64,000 nucleotides of DNA from NCBI RefSeq assembly GCF_010015475.1, contig NZ_SSNI01000008.1:1-64000 (forward strand), read 5' to 3'. Position 1 is the first letter of the stretch; each line of letters begins with the position of its first letter. The position numbers were made by a program, and so were the translations under genes. Origin of the DNA: Pontibacter pamirensis (GTDB taxonomy: Bacteria > Bacteroidota > Bacteroidia > Cytophagales > Hymenobacteraceae). Below, in pieces: positions 42,870-51,031 of this stretch. Under the pieces are notes generated by a model. It was not told the DNA's origin. It did no database searches and saw nothing but the letters and a program-made list of their open reading frames with translations.

Positions 42870-43622
42870 ATGCCTCCATCCACTCTCTCACAACTGCTTT
42901 CAGAAAGAAAAATTAAAGCCCTGATCCTGGATCTGGACGGGGTGATCACGCAGACAGCGAAGGTGCATGCGAAAGCCTGGAAGAAGATGTTTGATGACTA
43001 TCTGCTGCAGCGTGGAAAACAGGAGGGTGTTGTATACAAGCCGCTGGAAATAGCCACAGATTACAGAGAATATATAGACGGCATAGCCCGCTACGATGGC
43101 GTGAGAAATTTTCTGGCGTCCCGCAATATTGTGCTACCGGAGGGAACAGCGGCTGATGCCCCAGGTAAAGAAACAGTGGCTGGTTTGGGGAACCTAAAAA
43201 ACAATTATTTTCAGGAGGTGATTAAGCAGGACGGCGTACAGGTGTATAATGACACGGTAGCTTTTCTGAAGCAGAAAATAGAACAGGGATTTCGCACAGC
43301 AGTCATTTCAGCCAGTAAAAACTGCCAGCCTATTCTTGCGGCTGCCGGCCTGGAGGAACTCTTTGAGGTGCGGGTGGATGGGGTTATGTCCGTCGAACTG
43401 GGGCTGAAAGGCAAGCCTGCCCCGGACGTGTTCACTGAAGCCGCCCGGCAGTTGGGCGTGCAACCAAGTGAGGCTGCCATTTTTGAAGACGCGCTGGCGG
43501 GTGTGGAGGCGGGCAAGGCAGGTGGCTTTGCCCTGGTGGTGGGCATAAATAGAACAGACGAAACAACAGAACTTTTAAAACACGGTGCCAACCTGGTACT
43601 GGAAAAATTTCCAACAGAATAA
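42870..43622 (+). CDS. Beta-phosphoglucomutase-like HAD hydrolase, copy 2
   Basis: A 250-residue paralogue of the gene at 41853-42632. It has LILDLDGVITQTAKVHAKAW, YREYIDGIARYDGVRNFLASRN, VISASKNC, LKGKPAPDVF and FEDALAGVEAGKAGGF. All HAD catalytic motifs are intact. It starts the operon with otsB (6-base gap) and the GH65 gene. The likely task is to convert the beta-glucose-1-phosphate released by the GH65 phosphorylase into glucose-6-phosphate; this rests on family and context. Confidence 0.9.
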   Translation: MPPSTLSQLLSERKIKALILDLDGVITQTAKVHAKAWKKMFDDYLLQRGKQEGVVYKPLEIATDYREYIDGIARYDGVRNFLASRNIVLPEGTAADAPGKETVAGLGNLKNNYFQEVIKQDGVQVYNDTVAFLKQKIEQGFRTAVISASKNCQPILAAAGLEELFEVRVDGVMSVELGLKGKPAPDVFTEAARQLGVQPSEAAIFEDALAGVEAGKAGGFALVVGINRTDETTELLKHGANLVLEKFPTE

Positions 43623-43628
43623 AAACCT

Positions 43629-44462
43629 ATGAAAAACCAATCAACTAAAACTGTTCAGAAGCACGAGGCAACAGAACTCCCTTCTGCCTTGAAAGATATT
43701 CCCCAACTGATTAACGGCAAAAAGCCTGCTGTTTTCCTGGATTATGATGGCTGCCTGAGTCCCATTGTAAAGGACCCTGACAAGGCGGTAATGACGCAGG
43801 AGATGCGGGACACCCTGCAGCGGCTGGCAAATGTATGCAGCGTTGCCGTGGTAAGTGGTCGCGACCGTGCCAACGTAGAAAATCTGGTGCAGTTGGACAA
43901 TCTTTACTATGCCGGTTCCCATGGCTTTGATATTTCCGGCCCGAATAACATGCACACAGAACCTGGTGGTGCCAGTGAAGCAGTGCCAGCCCTTGATAAA
44001 GCCCAGAAAACACTTGACGAGCGGCTGAAGGATGTGGAGGGGGTGCTGGTAGAGCGAAAGCGCTACGCTATTGCCGTGCATTACCGTAACGTGCCTGATG
44101 AGCAGGTAAGCAAGGTGCTGCAGGTAACAGAGGAAGTGATAGGCCAGCATCCGGAGCTAAAAAAAGGGCCCGGCAAAAAAATAATGGAACTGAAGCCAAA
44201 CCTGGACTGGCACAAGGGCAAAGCCGTGCGGTGGCTGATGGATGAACTGGATTTAAACAAGCCTGATGTTGTGCCGCTTTATATCGGGGATGATATTACA
44301 GACGAGGATGCTTTTGCTGAGCTGCAAGGCGAGGGCATTGGCATTATGGTGGGCGAGCACGATGATAAAACAGCTGCTGAGTATAGACTGGAGGATGTTA
44401 CAGACGTACTCGCTTTTTTGGAAGCGCTCACGCAAACAATAAAAAGTCAGCAGGATGTATGA
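43629..44462 (+). CDS. otsB: Trehalose-6-phosphate phosphatase
   Basis: A 277-residue HAD-superfamily phosphatase that makes trehalose from trehalose-6-phosphate. Motif I is VFLDYDGCLSPIV (DxDG), motif II VAVVSGRDRANV, followed by GSHGFDISGPN, the substrate-capping segment ELKPNLDWHKGKAV and IGDDITDEDAF. Length is normal. No otsA (trehalose-6-phosphate synthase) is in the window. It lies 6 bases after the HAD gene and overlaps the GH65 gene by 8 bases, so the three are translationally coupled. An alternative is a mannosylglycerate-type phosphatase, but the motifs favour OtsB. Confidence 0.93.
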   Translation: MKNQSTKTVQKHEATELPSALKDIPQLINGKKPAVFLDYDGCLSPIVKDPDKAVMTQEMRDTLQRLANVCSVAVVSGRDRANVENLVQLDNLYYAGSHGFDISGPNNMHTEPGGASEAVPALDKAQKTLDERLKDVEGVLVERKRYAIAVHYRNVPDEQVSKVLQVTEEVIGQHPELKKGPGKKIMELKPNLDWHKGKAVRWLMDELDLNKPDVVPLYIGDDITDEDAFAELQGEGIGIMVGEHDDKTAAEYRLEDVTDVLAFLEALTQTIKSQQDV

Positions 44463-46857
44463 TTGGAAAGTTGCATATGACACCTGGGCTCCGGAAGAGC
44501 AGCCACTACGGGAGGCACTCTGCACTTTAGGCAATGGCTATTTTGCGACACGTGGGGCCTTTGAAGAGGCCGATGCGGACCAGAAAACCCATTACCCGGG
44601 CACCTACCTGGCTGGTGGTTATAACAGACTTGTATCTGAGGTAGCAGGCAGGCAGGTTGAGAACGAGGACCTGGTGAACTGGCCGAACTGGCTGCCACTT
44701 ACCTTCCGTCACACAAATGAAGAATGGTTCGATGTAAGTCGGGTAGAAGTTATCTCCTTCAGGCAGGAACTGGATATGCGGCAAGGTTTACTGGAACGCA
44801 GAATGCGCTTCCGCGATGGCAGCGGCCGCGAAAGTACGCTTTACAGCAGGCGGCTGGTTAGTATGGCAAATCGCCATGTGGCAGTTATAGAATGGGAACT
44901 GACACCGCAAAACTGGTCTGGCGAGATAGAGATAAAGTCTGCGCTGGATGGCCAGGTTGTCAATAGTGGCGTGTCCCGGTATCGTGATTATGAAAGCCAG
45001 CACCTCGAGCCACTCCAGCAGGGGCAGCATAACGAAGAAACCATCTTCCTGAAAGTTCAAACGGTGCAGTCCAAGATCCAGATGGCCCTGGCAGCGCGTA
45101 CGCGCATCTACATGGAGCCTAAAGGCAATGAAGTAGTGCGCACACTGCAGACAGAAGATGGCTATGTGGCGCAACATCTCAGGGTAAAATGTGAGCATAA
45201 GCGGCCTCTCCGGGTCGAAAAAGTGGTGCAACTGCAAACCTCCCGGGATAAGGCCATATCAGAGCCGCTGCAGGATGCCTGCAGAAACAGCGAAAGACAG
45301 GGTAGTTTTACTCACTTACTGGAAAAACACAGGCTGGCGTGGCAACGCCTATGGAACCGAACAGAACTGCAGATAGCCTGCAACAGCAAAGCCCAGTCCA
45401 TCCTTAGGCTGCACATTTTCCACCTGCTGCAAACTGTTTCTGCCAATACCATAGGAATGGATGTAGGGGTGCCGGCAAGGGGGCTGCACGGCGAGGCTTA
45501 CAGGGGGCATATTTTCTGGGATGAACTGTTCATCTTTCCTTTCCTGAACATGCACCTGCCGGAATTAACCCGCGAACTCCTGTTCTACCGCTACCGTAGA
45601 TTGCCCGAAGCGCGATATGCTGCCGCAAAGGCTGGTTACAGGGGAGCTATGTTCCCGTGGCAGAGTGGCAGCAATGGGCAGGAGGAAACCCAGCAGGTTC
45701 ACTTAAATCCTCAATCTGGAAACTGGCTGGTGGATAATACACATCTCCAGCGGCACATAAATGGTGCTATTGCCTATAATGTGTGGCAGTATTATCAGAC
45801 AACAGAGGATATGGAGTTTCTCACTTTTGTGGGAGCCGAGATGATTTTAGACATCGCCCAGTTCTGGTCTACTATTGCTGAGGTTAACACAAAGACAGGC
45901 CGTTTTGAAATCCATCATGTGGTTGGCCCTGACGAATACCACGCTGATTACCCGGACTCTGAGGAACCGGGCCTGAGTAATAACGCTTATACCAACGTCA
46001 TGGCGGTGTGGGTGATTCAGCGGGCGCTGCAATTGTTTGGAATATTGGATGACTCCCGTGTGGAGGAGCTACTCCAGAAGCTAACAATTTCGGAGGCAGA
46101 CATAGAACGCTGGCGCGATATCAGCCATAAAATGTATGTTCCTTTTATTGGCCAGAGCAACATCATGGCGCAATTTGAAGGCTATGAGCAGCTTGAGGAT
46201 TTCCCGTGGCAGGAGTATAAGGAAAAGTATGGAGAGTCGATGCGCCTGGACCGTATTTTAGAAAGTGAAGGCGACAACGTGAACAGGTATAAGGCCAGCA
46301 AACAGGCGGATGTGCTCATGCTTTTTTACCTGTTCTCTGCAGAGGAATTGATTCATATATTTGATTTGCTCGGTTACTCCTTCAAACCAGAACACATACA
46401 TGAAAACATTGCCTATTATGAGGAGCGCACCTCTCATGGCTCTACTTTGAGTAAGATTGTACACTCGTGGGTGTTGGCGCGTTCAGACCGGAAGCGGGCG
46501 TATAAGAACTTTCAAGTAGCTTTGGTAAGTGATGTAGAGGATGTGCAGGGAGGCACCACTCCCGAGGGCATTCATTTAGGAGCCATGGCAGGTACCGTGG
46601 ACCTGGTGCAGCGGGGTTTTACAGGATTGGAGATACGGGACAATGTGCTGTGGCTGGCACCTGCTTTACCAGAAGAGATAGGTTGTCTCAATTTTCAGCT
46701 ACGCTACCGCAGCCACTGGATCTCGCTTAGCTTTACCCATGACAAACTGTTGATTGTTATCGACAGAGGCTGGGCTAAAGAAGTACAGATTGGCGTAAAC
46801 GGCACCGTATATACTTTTCAGACAGGTGACCGGCGGGAATTCGATATAAGCCGATAA
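44455..46857 (+). CDS. Glycoside hydrolase family 65 disaccharide phosphorylase
   Basis: An 800-residue cytoplasmic protein with the three GH65 parts: N-terminal beta-sandwich (about 10-255), (alpha/alpha)6 barrel (about 315-690) and small C-terminal domain. The general acid is Glu494 in HHVVGPDEYHADYP. Phosphate-site residues lie in KQADVLM (616-622) and RTSHGSTLSKIVHS (659-672), so it is a phosphorylase, not a hydrolase. GH65 members split maltose, trehalose, kojibiose or nigerose to glucose plus beta-glucose-1-phosphate. The otsB neighbour favours trehalose. ATG overlaps the otsB stop by 8 bases. Confidence 0.92.
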   Translation: MYDWKVAYDTWAPEEQPLREALCTLGNGYFATRGAFEEADADQKTHYPGTYLAGGYNRLVSEVAGRQVENEDLVNWPNWLPLTFRHTNEEWFDVSRVEVISFRQELDMRQGLLERRMRFRDGSGRESTLYSRRLVSMANRHVAVIEWELTPQNWSGEIEIKSALDGQVVNSGVSRYRDYESQHLEPLQQGQHNEETIFLKVQTVQSKIQMALAARTRIYMEPKGNEVVRTLQTEDGYVAQHLRVKCEHKRPLRVEKVVQLQTSRDKAISEPLQDACRNSERQGSFTHLLEKHRLAWQRLWNRTELQIACNSKAQSILRLHIFHLLQTVSANTIGMDVGVPARGLHGEAYRGHIFWDELFIFPFLNMHLPELTRELLFYRYRRLPEARYAAAKAGYRGAMFPWQSGSNGQEETQQVHLNPQSGNWLVDNTHLQRHINGAIAYNVWQYYQTTEDMEFLTFVGAEMILDIAQFWSTIAEVNTKTGRFEIHHVVGPDEYHADYPDSEEPGLSNNAYTNVMAVWVIQRALQLFGILDDSRVEELLQKLTISEADIERWRDISHKMYVPFIGQSNIMAQFEGYEQLEDFPWQEYKEKYGESMRLDRILESEGDNVNRYKASKQADVLMLFYLFSAEELIHIFDLLGYSFKPEHIHENIAYYEERTSHGSTLSKIVHSWVLARSDRKRAYKNFQVALVSDVEDVQGGTTPEGIHLGAMAGTVDLVQRGFTGLEIRDNVLWLAPALPEEIGCLNFQLRYRSHWISLSFTHDKLLIVIDRGWAKEVQIGVNGTVYTFQTGDRREFDISR

Positions 46858-46927
46858 ATTTAAATACTTAGGCAGTAAGCAATTAATAGGCATATGCATT
46901 GCTGCGTCTCAACTAAAATATAACATT

Positions 46928-47890
46928 ATGCACGATATACTCACTATAACACTCAATCCTGCTTTAGATAAAAGCACTTATACAAATCGGGTACAGCCTG
47001 AGAAGAAAATTCGGTGCAGCACTCCCTACTATGAACCCGGTGGGGGAGGCATAAACGTTTCCCGCGCCATCAAAAAATTAGGGGGAAATTCCTGTGCATG
47101 GTTTTTATCAGGAGGTCCTTCAGGTGAGAAGCTTTGCAGTTTGTTGAAAGAGGAAGGTATTAGTTTCAAGGCTATGAAAGCCAAAAACTGGACCCGTGAA
47201 AACCTTATGGTAATGGAGGAAAATACCGGTAACCAGTTTCGCTTTGGTATGCCAGGCCCTGAAACGTCCGAGGAGGAGTGGAAGCAGTGCCTAAACAAGT
47301 TAGATGAAATTCCTGATAAGGAGCTGCCAAAATATGTTGTAGCCAGCGGGAGCCTGCCACCAGGTGTTCCAGATGATTTTTATCTGCAACTGGCTCAAAT
47401 GGCAAACCGGCGTGGTTTCAGGTTGATAGTGGACACGTCAGGAGACGCCCTTTTAAAAGCGGCAGGAGAGGGAGTGTACCTGCTGAAGCCAAACCAGAAT
47501 GAATTTGCTGCATTAGTTGGAAAAGAGGAGGTGTCGGCACTGGAACAGGAGCAGATCGCAGTGCAGATACTGGAAGAAGGAAAATGTAAAGTGCTGGTGG
47601 TGTCGCTGGGGCCTCGTGGAGCCATGGTAGCGTCCAAAGAAGGCGGTATAAGTTATATCATGACGCCTCCCGTAAAGCAGAAAAGTGCAGTGGGCGCTGG
47701 CGACAGCATGGTAGGAGCCATGGTCATGAGCCTGCTGAAGGGCAATATGAATATGGACGAAGTAGTGCGGTACGGCGTGGCAGCCGGTACAGCCGCAACC
47801 ATGACCCCAGGCTCGGAGCTTTGTAAAAAAGAAGACACAGATAAAATTTACCAATGGCTCCTGGAGCATCGAGAACTTACAAATATCTAA
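46928..47890 (+). CDS. PfkB-family hexose/fructose-phosphate kinase
   Basis: A 320-residue ribokinase-fold sugar kinase of the 1-phosphofructokinase/Pfk-2 group. Motifs: GGGGINVSRAIKKLGG near 38-53, VASGSLPPGVPDDFY, LLKPNQNEF and the ATP/catalytic site SAVGAGDSMVGAMV with base Asp259. Probable substrates are fructose-6-phosphate (Pfk-2 type) or fructose-1-phosphate. With Pgi and class II aldolase close by, fructose-6-phosphate is plausible. It follows the GH65 gene by 70 bases on the same strand. No PTS or LacC/tagatose genes are seen. Confidence 0.9.
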   Translation: MHDILTITLNPALDKSTYTNRVQPEKKIRCSTPYYEPGGGGINVSRAIKKLGGNSCAWFLSGGPSGEKLCSLLKEEGISFKAMKAKNWTRENLMVMEENTGNQFRFGMPGPETSEEEWKQCLNKLDEIPDKELPKYVVASGSLPPGVPDDFYLQLAQMANRRGFRLIVDTSGDALLKAAGEGVYLLKPNQNEFAALVGKEEVSALEQEQIAVQILEEGKCKVLVVSLGPRGAMVASKEGGISYIMTPPVKQKSAVGAGDSMVGAMVMSLLKGNMNMDEVVRYGVAAGTAATMTPGSELCKKEDTDKIYQWLLEHRELTNI

Positions 47891-47921
47891 GTTAGCGATA
47901 CATTAGATCTTCATTTGAGTT

Positions 47922-48135
47922 TAAATAACTGGCGTTACGCAGGAGTCCCAGCGGGACGACCGGTAGATAGTAAACATTTAGGGCTTCATTAGCTCCGGAG
48001 GAGCGACCTGTGGGGTATCTTTACAGGCCGCTCCGCTGGAGCTAAGGGCGGTTTAAGGCCCTCAGTCTATGAATAGGTCGTCCCGCTGGGAATAAAAACA
48101 AATTTTTAACTTGTGTTGCGTAACGTCAATTAAAC
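47922..48135. repeat. Nested long inverted repeat, MITE/REP-like
   Basis: Three pairs of arms are nested. GCGTTACGCA (47932-47941) faces TGCGTAACG (48117-48125). TCCCAGCGGGACGACC (47946-47961) faces GGTCGTCCCGCTGGGA (48077-48092). TAGCTCCGGAGGAGCGACCTGT (47990-48011) faces ACAGGCCGCTCCGCTGGAGCTA (48022-48043). The flanks TTTAAATAAC and its partner TTTAATTGAC extend the outer arms. No coding frame is present. The design fits a non-autonomous palindromic element. Confidence 0.6.
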
Positions 48136-48172
48136 AGAAAAGGTGGAGCCCCAAAGCTCCACCTTTTCTGTT
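48133..48172. terminator. Bidirectional terminator downstream of fbaA
   Basis: AACAGAAAAGGTGGAGC / GCTCCACCTTTTCTGTT forms a perfect 17-bp stem with a 6-base loop, 16 bases beyond the aldolase stop. It also ends read-through from the kinase gene. Confidence 0.9.
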
Positions 48173-48187
48173 CATGTATGGTTAAAC

Positions 48188-49267
48188 TTACGCGTTTCGG
48201 TTGATAGCGTTCAAATCCTCGAACGCTTCTTTCAGGCGCTTCGTGAAAGTTTTCTCTCCTTCACGCAGCCAAACACGTGGGTCATAGAATTTCTTGTTAG
48301 GCACGTCATCACCCTCTGGGTTGCCCAGCTGAGTTTGCAGGTAATCCTTCTTAGACTCGTAATAGTCTCTGATGCCCTCCCAAAAAGCCCACTGCATGTC
48401 CGTATCGATGTTCATTTTGATAGCACCATACTCAATCGCCTCAGTAATTTTTGCCTTTTCAGAGCCGGAACCACCATGAAAAACAAAATGAACCGGGTTT
48501 TCAACAGTGTTGTGTTTCTGCTGGATAAACTCCTGAGAGCTCTTTAGGATTTCAGGGCGAAGCTCTACGTTACCTGGCTTGTATACACCGTGCACGTTAC
48601 CGAAAGCAGCTGCGATGGTGAAGCGGTGACTAATCTGGTTCAGCACCTCATAGGCATACGCCACTTCTTCCGGCTGTGTATACAGGCGGGCGCTATCTAC
48701 ATCAGTGTTGTCTACGCCGTCTTCCTCGCCACCAGTTACGCCTAGTTCAATTTCAACGGTCATTCCCATTTTATCCATACGCCTTAAGTACTCGGCGCAG
48801 GTCTCAATATTTTCCTGAAGATCCTCTTCAGATAAATCCAGCATGTGCGAGCTGAACAAAGGCTTGCCATGCTCGGCAAAGAATTTCTCACCGGCATCTA
48901 ACAGGCCATCAATCCAAGGCAGTAGTTTTTTAGCTGCGTGGTCGGTGTGCAATACAACAGGTACGCCGTAAGCCTCCGCCATAATATGCACGTGGCGCGC
49001 ACCGGCAACGGCTCCTGCAATAGCAGACTTCTGTAGTTCGTTTGCCAGGCCTTTGCCTGCATTAAATTGCGCACCGCTATGGGAGAACTGGATAATGACA
49101 GGGGAATTTACATCTCTTGCTGTTTCCAGCACCGCATTGATAGAGTTAGAACCAATAACGTTAACAGCCGGGAGGGCAAAGTTATTTTCGTTGGCATACT
49201 TGAAAAGCTTTGTTACTTCGTCACCGTGCAGTACGCCAGCTCTGAATCTTGTTTTAGTTTCGCTCAC
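48188..49267 (-). CDS. fbaA: Class II fructose-bisphosphate aldolase
   Basis: A 359-residue zinc-dependent aldolase that splits fructose-1,6-bisphosphate to triose phosphates. It is the long class IIA type of E. coli FbaA. Zinc and substrate motifs: VVLHTDHAAKKLLPWIDG, SSHMLDLSEE, EIELGVTGGEEDGVDN, GNVHGVYKPGNV and FHGGSGSEK. The start is a GTG at 49267 (SETKTRFRAGVLHG). It is convergent with the PfkB-type kinase gene. The 204 bases upstream hold no clear gene. Confidence 0.96.
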   Translation of the reverse strand: MSETKTRFRAGVLHGDEVTKLFKYANENNFALPAVNVIGSNSINAVLETARDVNSPVIIQFSHSGAQFNAGKGLANELQKSAIAGAVAGARHVHIMAEAYGVPVVLHTDHAAKKLLPWIDGLLDAGEKFFAEHGKPLFSSHMLDLSEEDLQENIETCAEYLRRMDKMGMTVEIELGVTGGEEDGVDNTDVDSARLYTQPEEVAYAYEVLNQISHRFTIAAAFGNVHGVYKPGNVELRPEILKSSQEFIQQKHNTVENPVHFVFHGGSGSEKAKITEAIEYGAIKMNIDTDMQWAFWEGIRDYYESKKDYLQTQLGNPEGDDVPNKKFYDPRVWLREGEKTFTKRLKEAFEDLNAINRNA

Positions 49268-49471
49268 AGTTTATCTTAATTTAATGTACATTTTCGATCT
49301 TATCTTAAGCTTCTTTACGAGGCTGAGATAAAACCATCTATCAGTAAATTTACTATATAGTTTAGAATTAAGAAAATCAGCACACGATATATCTTGTAAG
49401 TAGCTGTACTTCATCCGTTGAAACAGGTGCTCAAAGTGTAAGCTGAAGTAATGTTAAGGGCAGTAACTGGC

Positions 49472-51031
49472 TTAAGGGTTTAGGTGATTTTTTAAATCAG
49501 AGATGCTGCGGATGTTCAGTTTTGCGGCCTGCTCTTCCCGCATCATCAGCGCATAGGTATTGTTAAACCCCAGTGGCGGCAGCCAAATAATGTTATACTG
49601 TTCCTGAAACCGGTCAGCCACATACTGGTATACCTTTTCATTCTCTTTAGATAATCTATCTACCACCGTTTGAGGTGTGTTGAGAATTACTTGCAATCCG
49701 GTACCCGTGTACTCCGGATAAATATCTATTTCGCCAGCCGTTAGTGCATCGAAGCATATTTTAGTTCCGCCCAAACCTGTCCGCGCCGACACCTGCAGGT
49801 TAGTATAGCCCCGTATCAATTGGGAAAGCATCTCTGTGAGAATGTACTGTTCGGTAAAGATCTTTGAGCCTAGTTGGATGGTTTCGCCAGTACCATTCTG
49901 CGAAGGCCGCCAAAGCCCCTGCTGCTTCAGAAAAGCCTGCGCCACCGCTGCCGGAGCAGCTTTATCGAAATCTACCTGGTAATTAAGGGCTGTCATGGTG
50001 GAATCGTTGATGGTGCCGCTGAGCATCTCCAGCACTTCCCGCAGCTCCGGGTGCCGCAACAGAACCGGCTCCCGTACCAGAAGAGCCGCGTGATAGGGTG
50101 GGAAGGAGTTCTGGTCATCCTCCAGCACACGCAGGCTGTATGTTTTAATTTTGCCGTCAGTGGAGTAGCCGTCTATCACATCCACGTCTCCTTCATATAC
50201 TGCCTTGTACACCAGCGCTGGCGCCATGATAACCGTATTCAGGTCGAGACCATAAGTCTCTTTCAGCCCGGGATACCCGTCGTCCCTTCCGGCAAATTCC
50301 GGACTTAGCCCTGCCTGGAAGCCGCTTCGGTTCGGCAACAGGTAAAAGGAAGATAGCAGGGGCAAAGCCAGAAACAGCAGCAATGCTGTCGGGCGCAGCA
50401 GCGGCAGCCGCAGGTGTTGGAGGCGCGCCAGTAGAAAGTCGATGCCCACGGCTAACAGAGCTGCCGGAATAGCGCCGGCCAGAATCATAGGGGTATTGTT
50501 CAGGGCGATGCCGCCAAAGATAAACTCGCCCAGACCGCCCGCCGCAATATAGGCTGCCAGTGTTGCCACACCCACATTCAATACCGCTGCCGTGCGGATA
50601 CCGGCAAATAGCACCGGCAGCGCCAGCGGCAGTTCCACCCGCGTGAGCAGTTGCCAGTCGGTCATGCCCATGCCGCGCGCCGCTTCTTTCACCTTTGCAT
50701 CCACCTGCGTCACGCCTGTAAAGGCATTGCGAATAATAGGCAGCAGCGAGTAGAGAAACAGTGCAAATATGGCGGGTTTCGGGCCAATTCCCAGTACCGG
50801 AATCAGGAAGCCCAGCAGCGCTATGCTAGGAATTGTTTGCAGTACGCCCGTAATGCCAAACGTTGGCCCGACGCCTCTTTTATACCTGGTAATGAGCAGG
50901 CCCACCGGCAGCCCGATGAGTATGGCCAGGGCAAGGGATATGAAAGTAAGGCTGATGTGCTCCAGTGTCTGCTCCAGCAACGTGTCGGCCTGTAGCTGCA
51001 AAAAATCCCAGAGGTCCAGAACATTAGTCAT
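49472..51031 (-). CDS. ABC transporter permease fused to substrate-binding protein (OpuC/ProWX type)
   Basis: A 519-residue protein from the ATG at 51031, which overlaps the ATPase stop by 4 bases. Residues 1-210 are a BPD_transp_1 permease (EAARGMGMTDWQLLTRVELPLALPVLFAGIRTAAV; FIFGGIALNN). From about 240 an OpuAC/ProX-type binding domain follows (GSKIFTEQYILTEMLSQLIRGY; EIDIYPEYTGTGLQV; LGFNNTYALMM). The order of the lobes in the text (the DxxSTDGKIK part first, then GSKIFTEQ) is unusual: the C-terminal stretch carries the usual N-terminal lobe, as in a rearranged domain. The substrate is probably a quaternary ammonium osmolyte. Confidence 0.85.
   Translation of the reverse strand: MTNVLDLWDFLQLQADTLLEQTLEHISLTFISLALAILIGLPVGLLITRYKRGVGPTFGITGVLQTIPSIALLGFLIPVLGIGPKPAIFALFLYSLLPIIRNAFTGVTQVDAKVKEAARGMGMTDWQLLTRVELPLALPVLFAGIRTAAVLNVGVATLAAYIAAGGLGEFIFGGIALNNTPMILAGAIPAALLAVGIDFLLARLQHLRLPLLRPTALLLFLALPLLSSFYLLPNRSGFQAGLSPEFAGRDDGYPGLKETYGLDLNTVIMAPALVYKAVYEGDVDVIDGYSTDGKIKTYSLRVLEDDQNSFPPYHAALLVREPVLLRHPELREVLEMLSGTINDSTMTALNYQVDFDKAAPAAVAQAFLKQQGLWRPSQNGTGETIQLGSKIFTEQYILTEMLSQLIRGYTNLQVSARTGLGGTKICFDALTAGEIDIYPEYTGTGLQVILNTPQTVVDRLSKENEKVYQYVADRFQEQYNIIWLPPLGFNNTYALMMREEQAAKLNIRSISDLKNHLNP

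Noticed and set aside
43641-44150. 169-codon antisense frame in otsB, and similar long antisense frames in parE, parC and GH65
   Set aside because: All overlap clearly conserved coding regions on the other strand, and their compositions look like complement artefacts.
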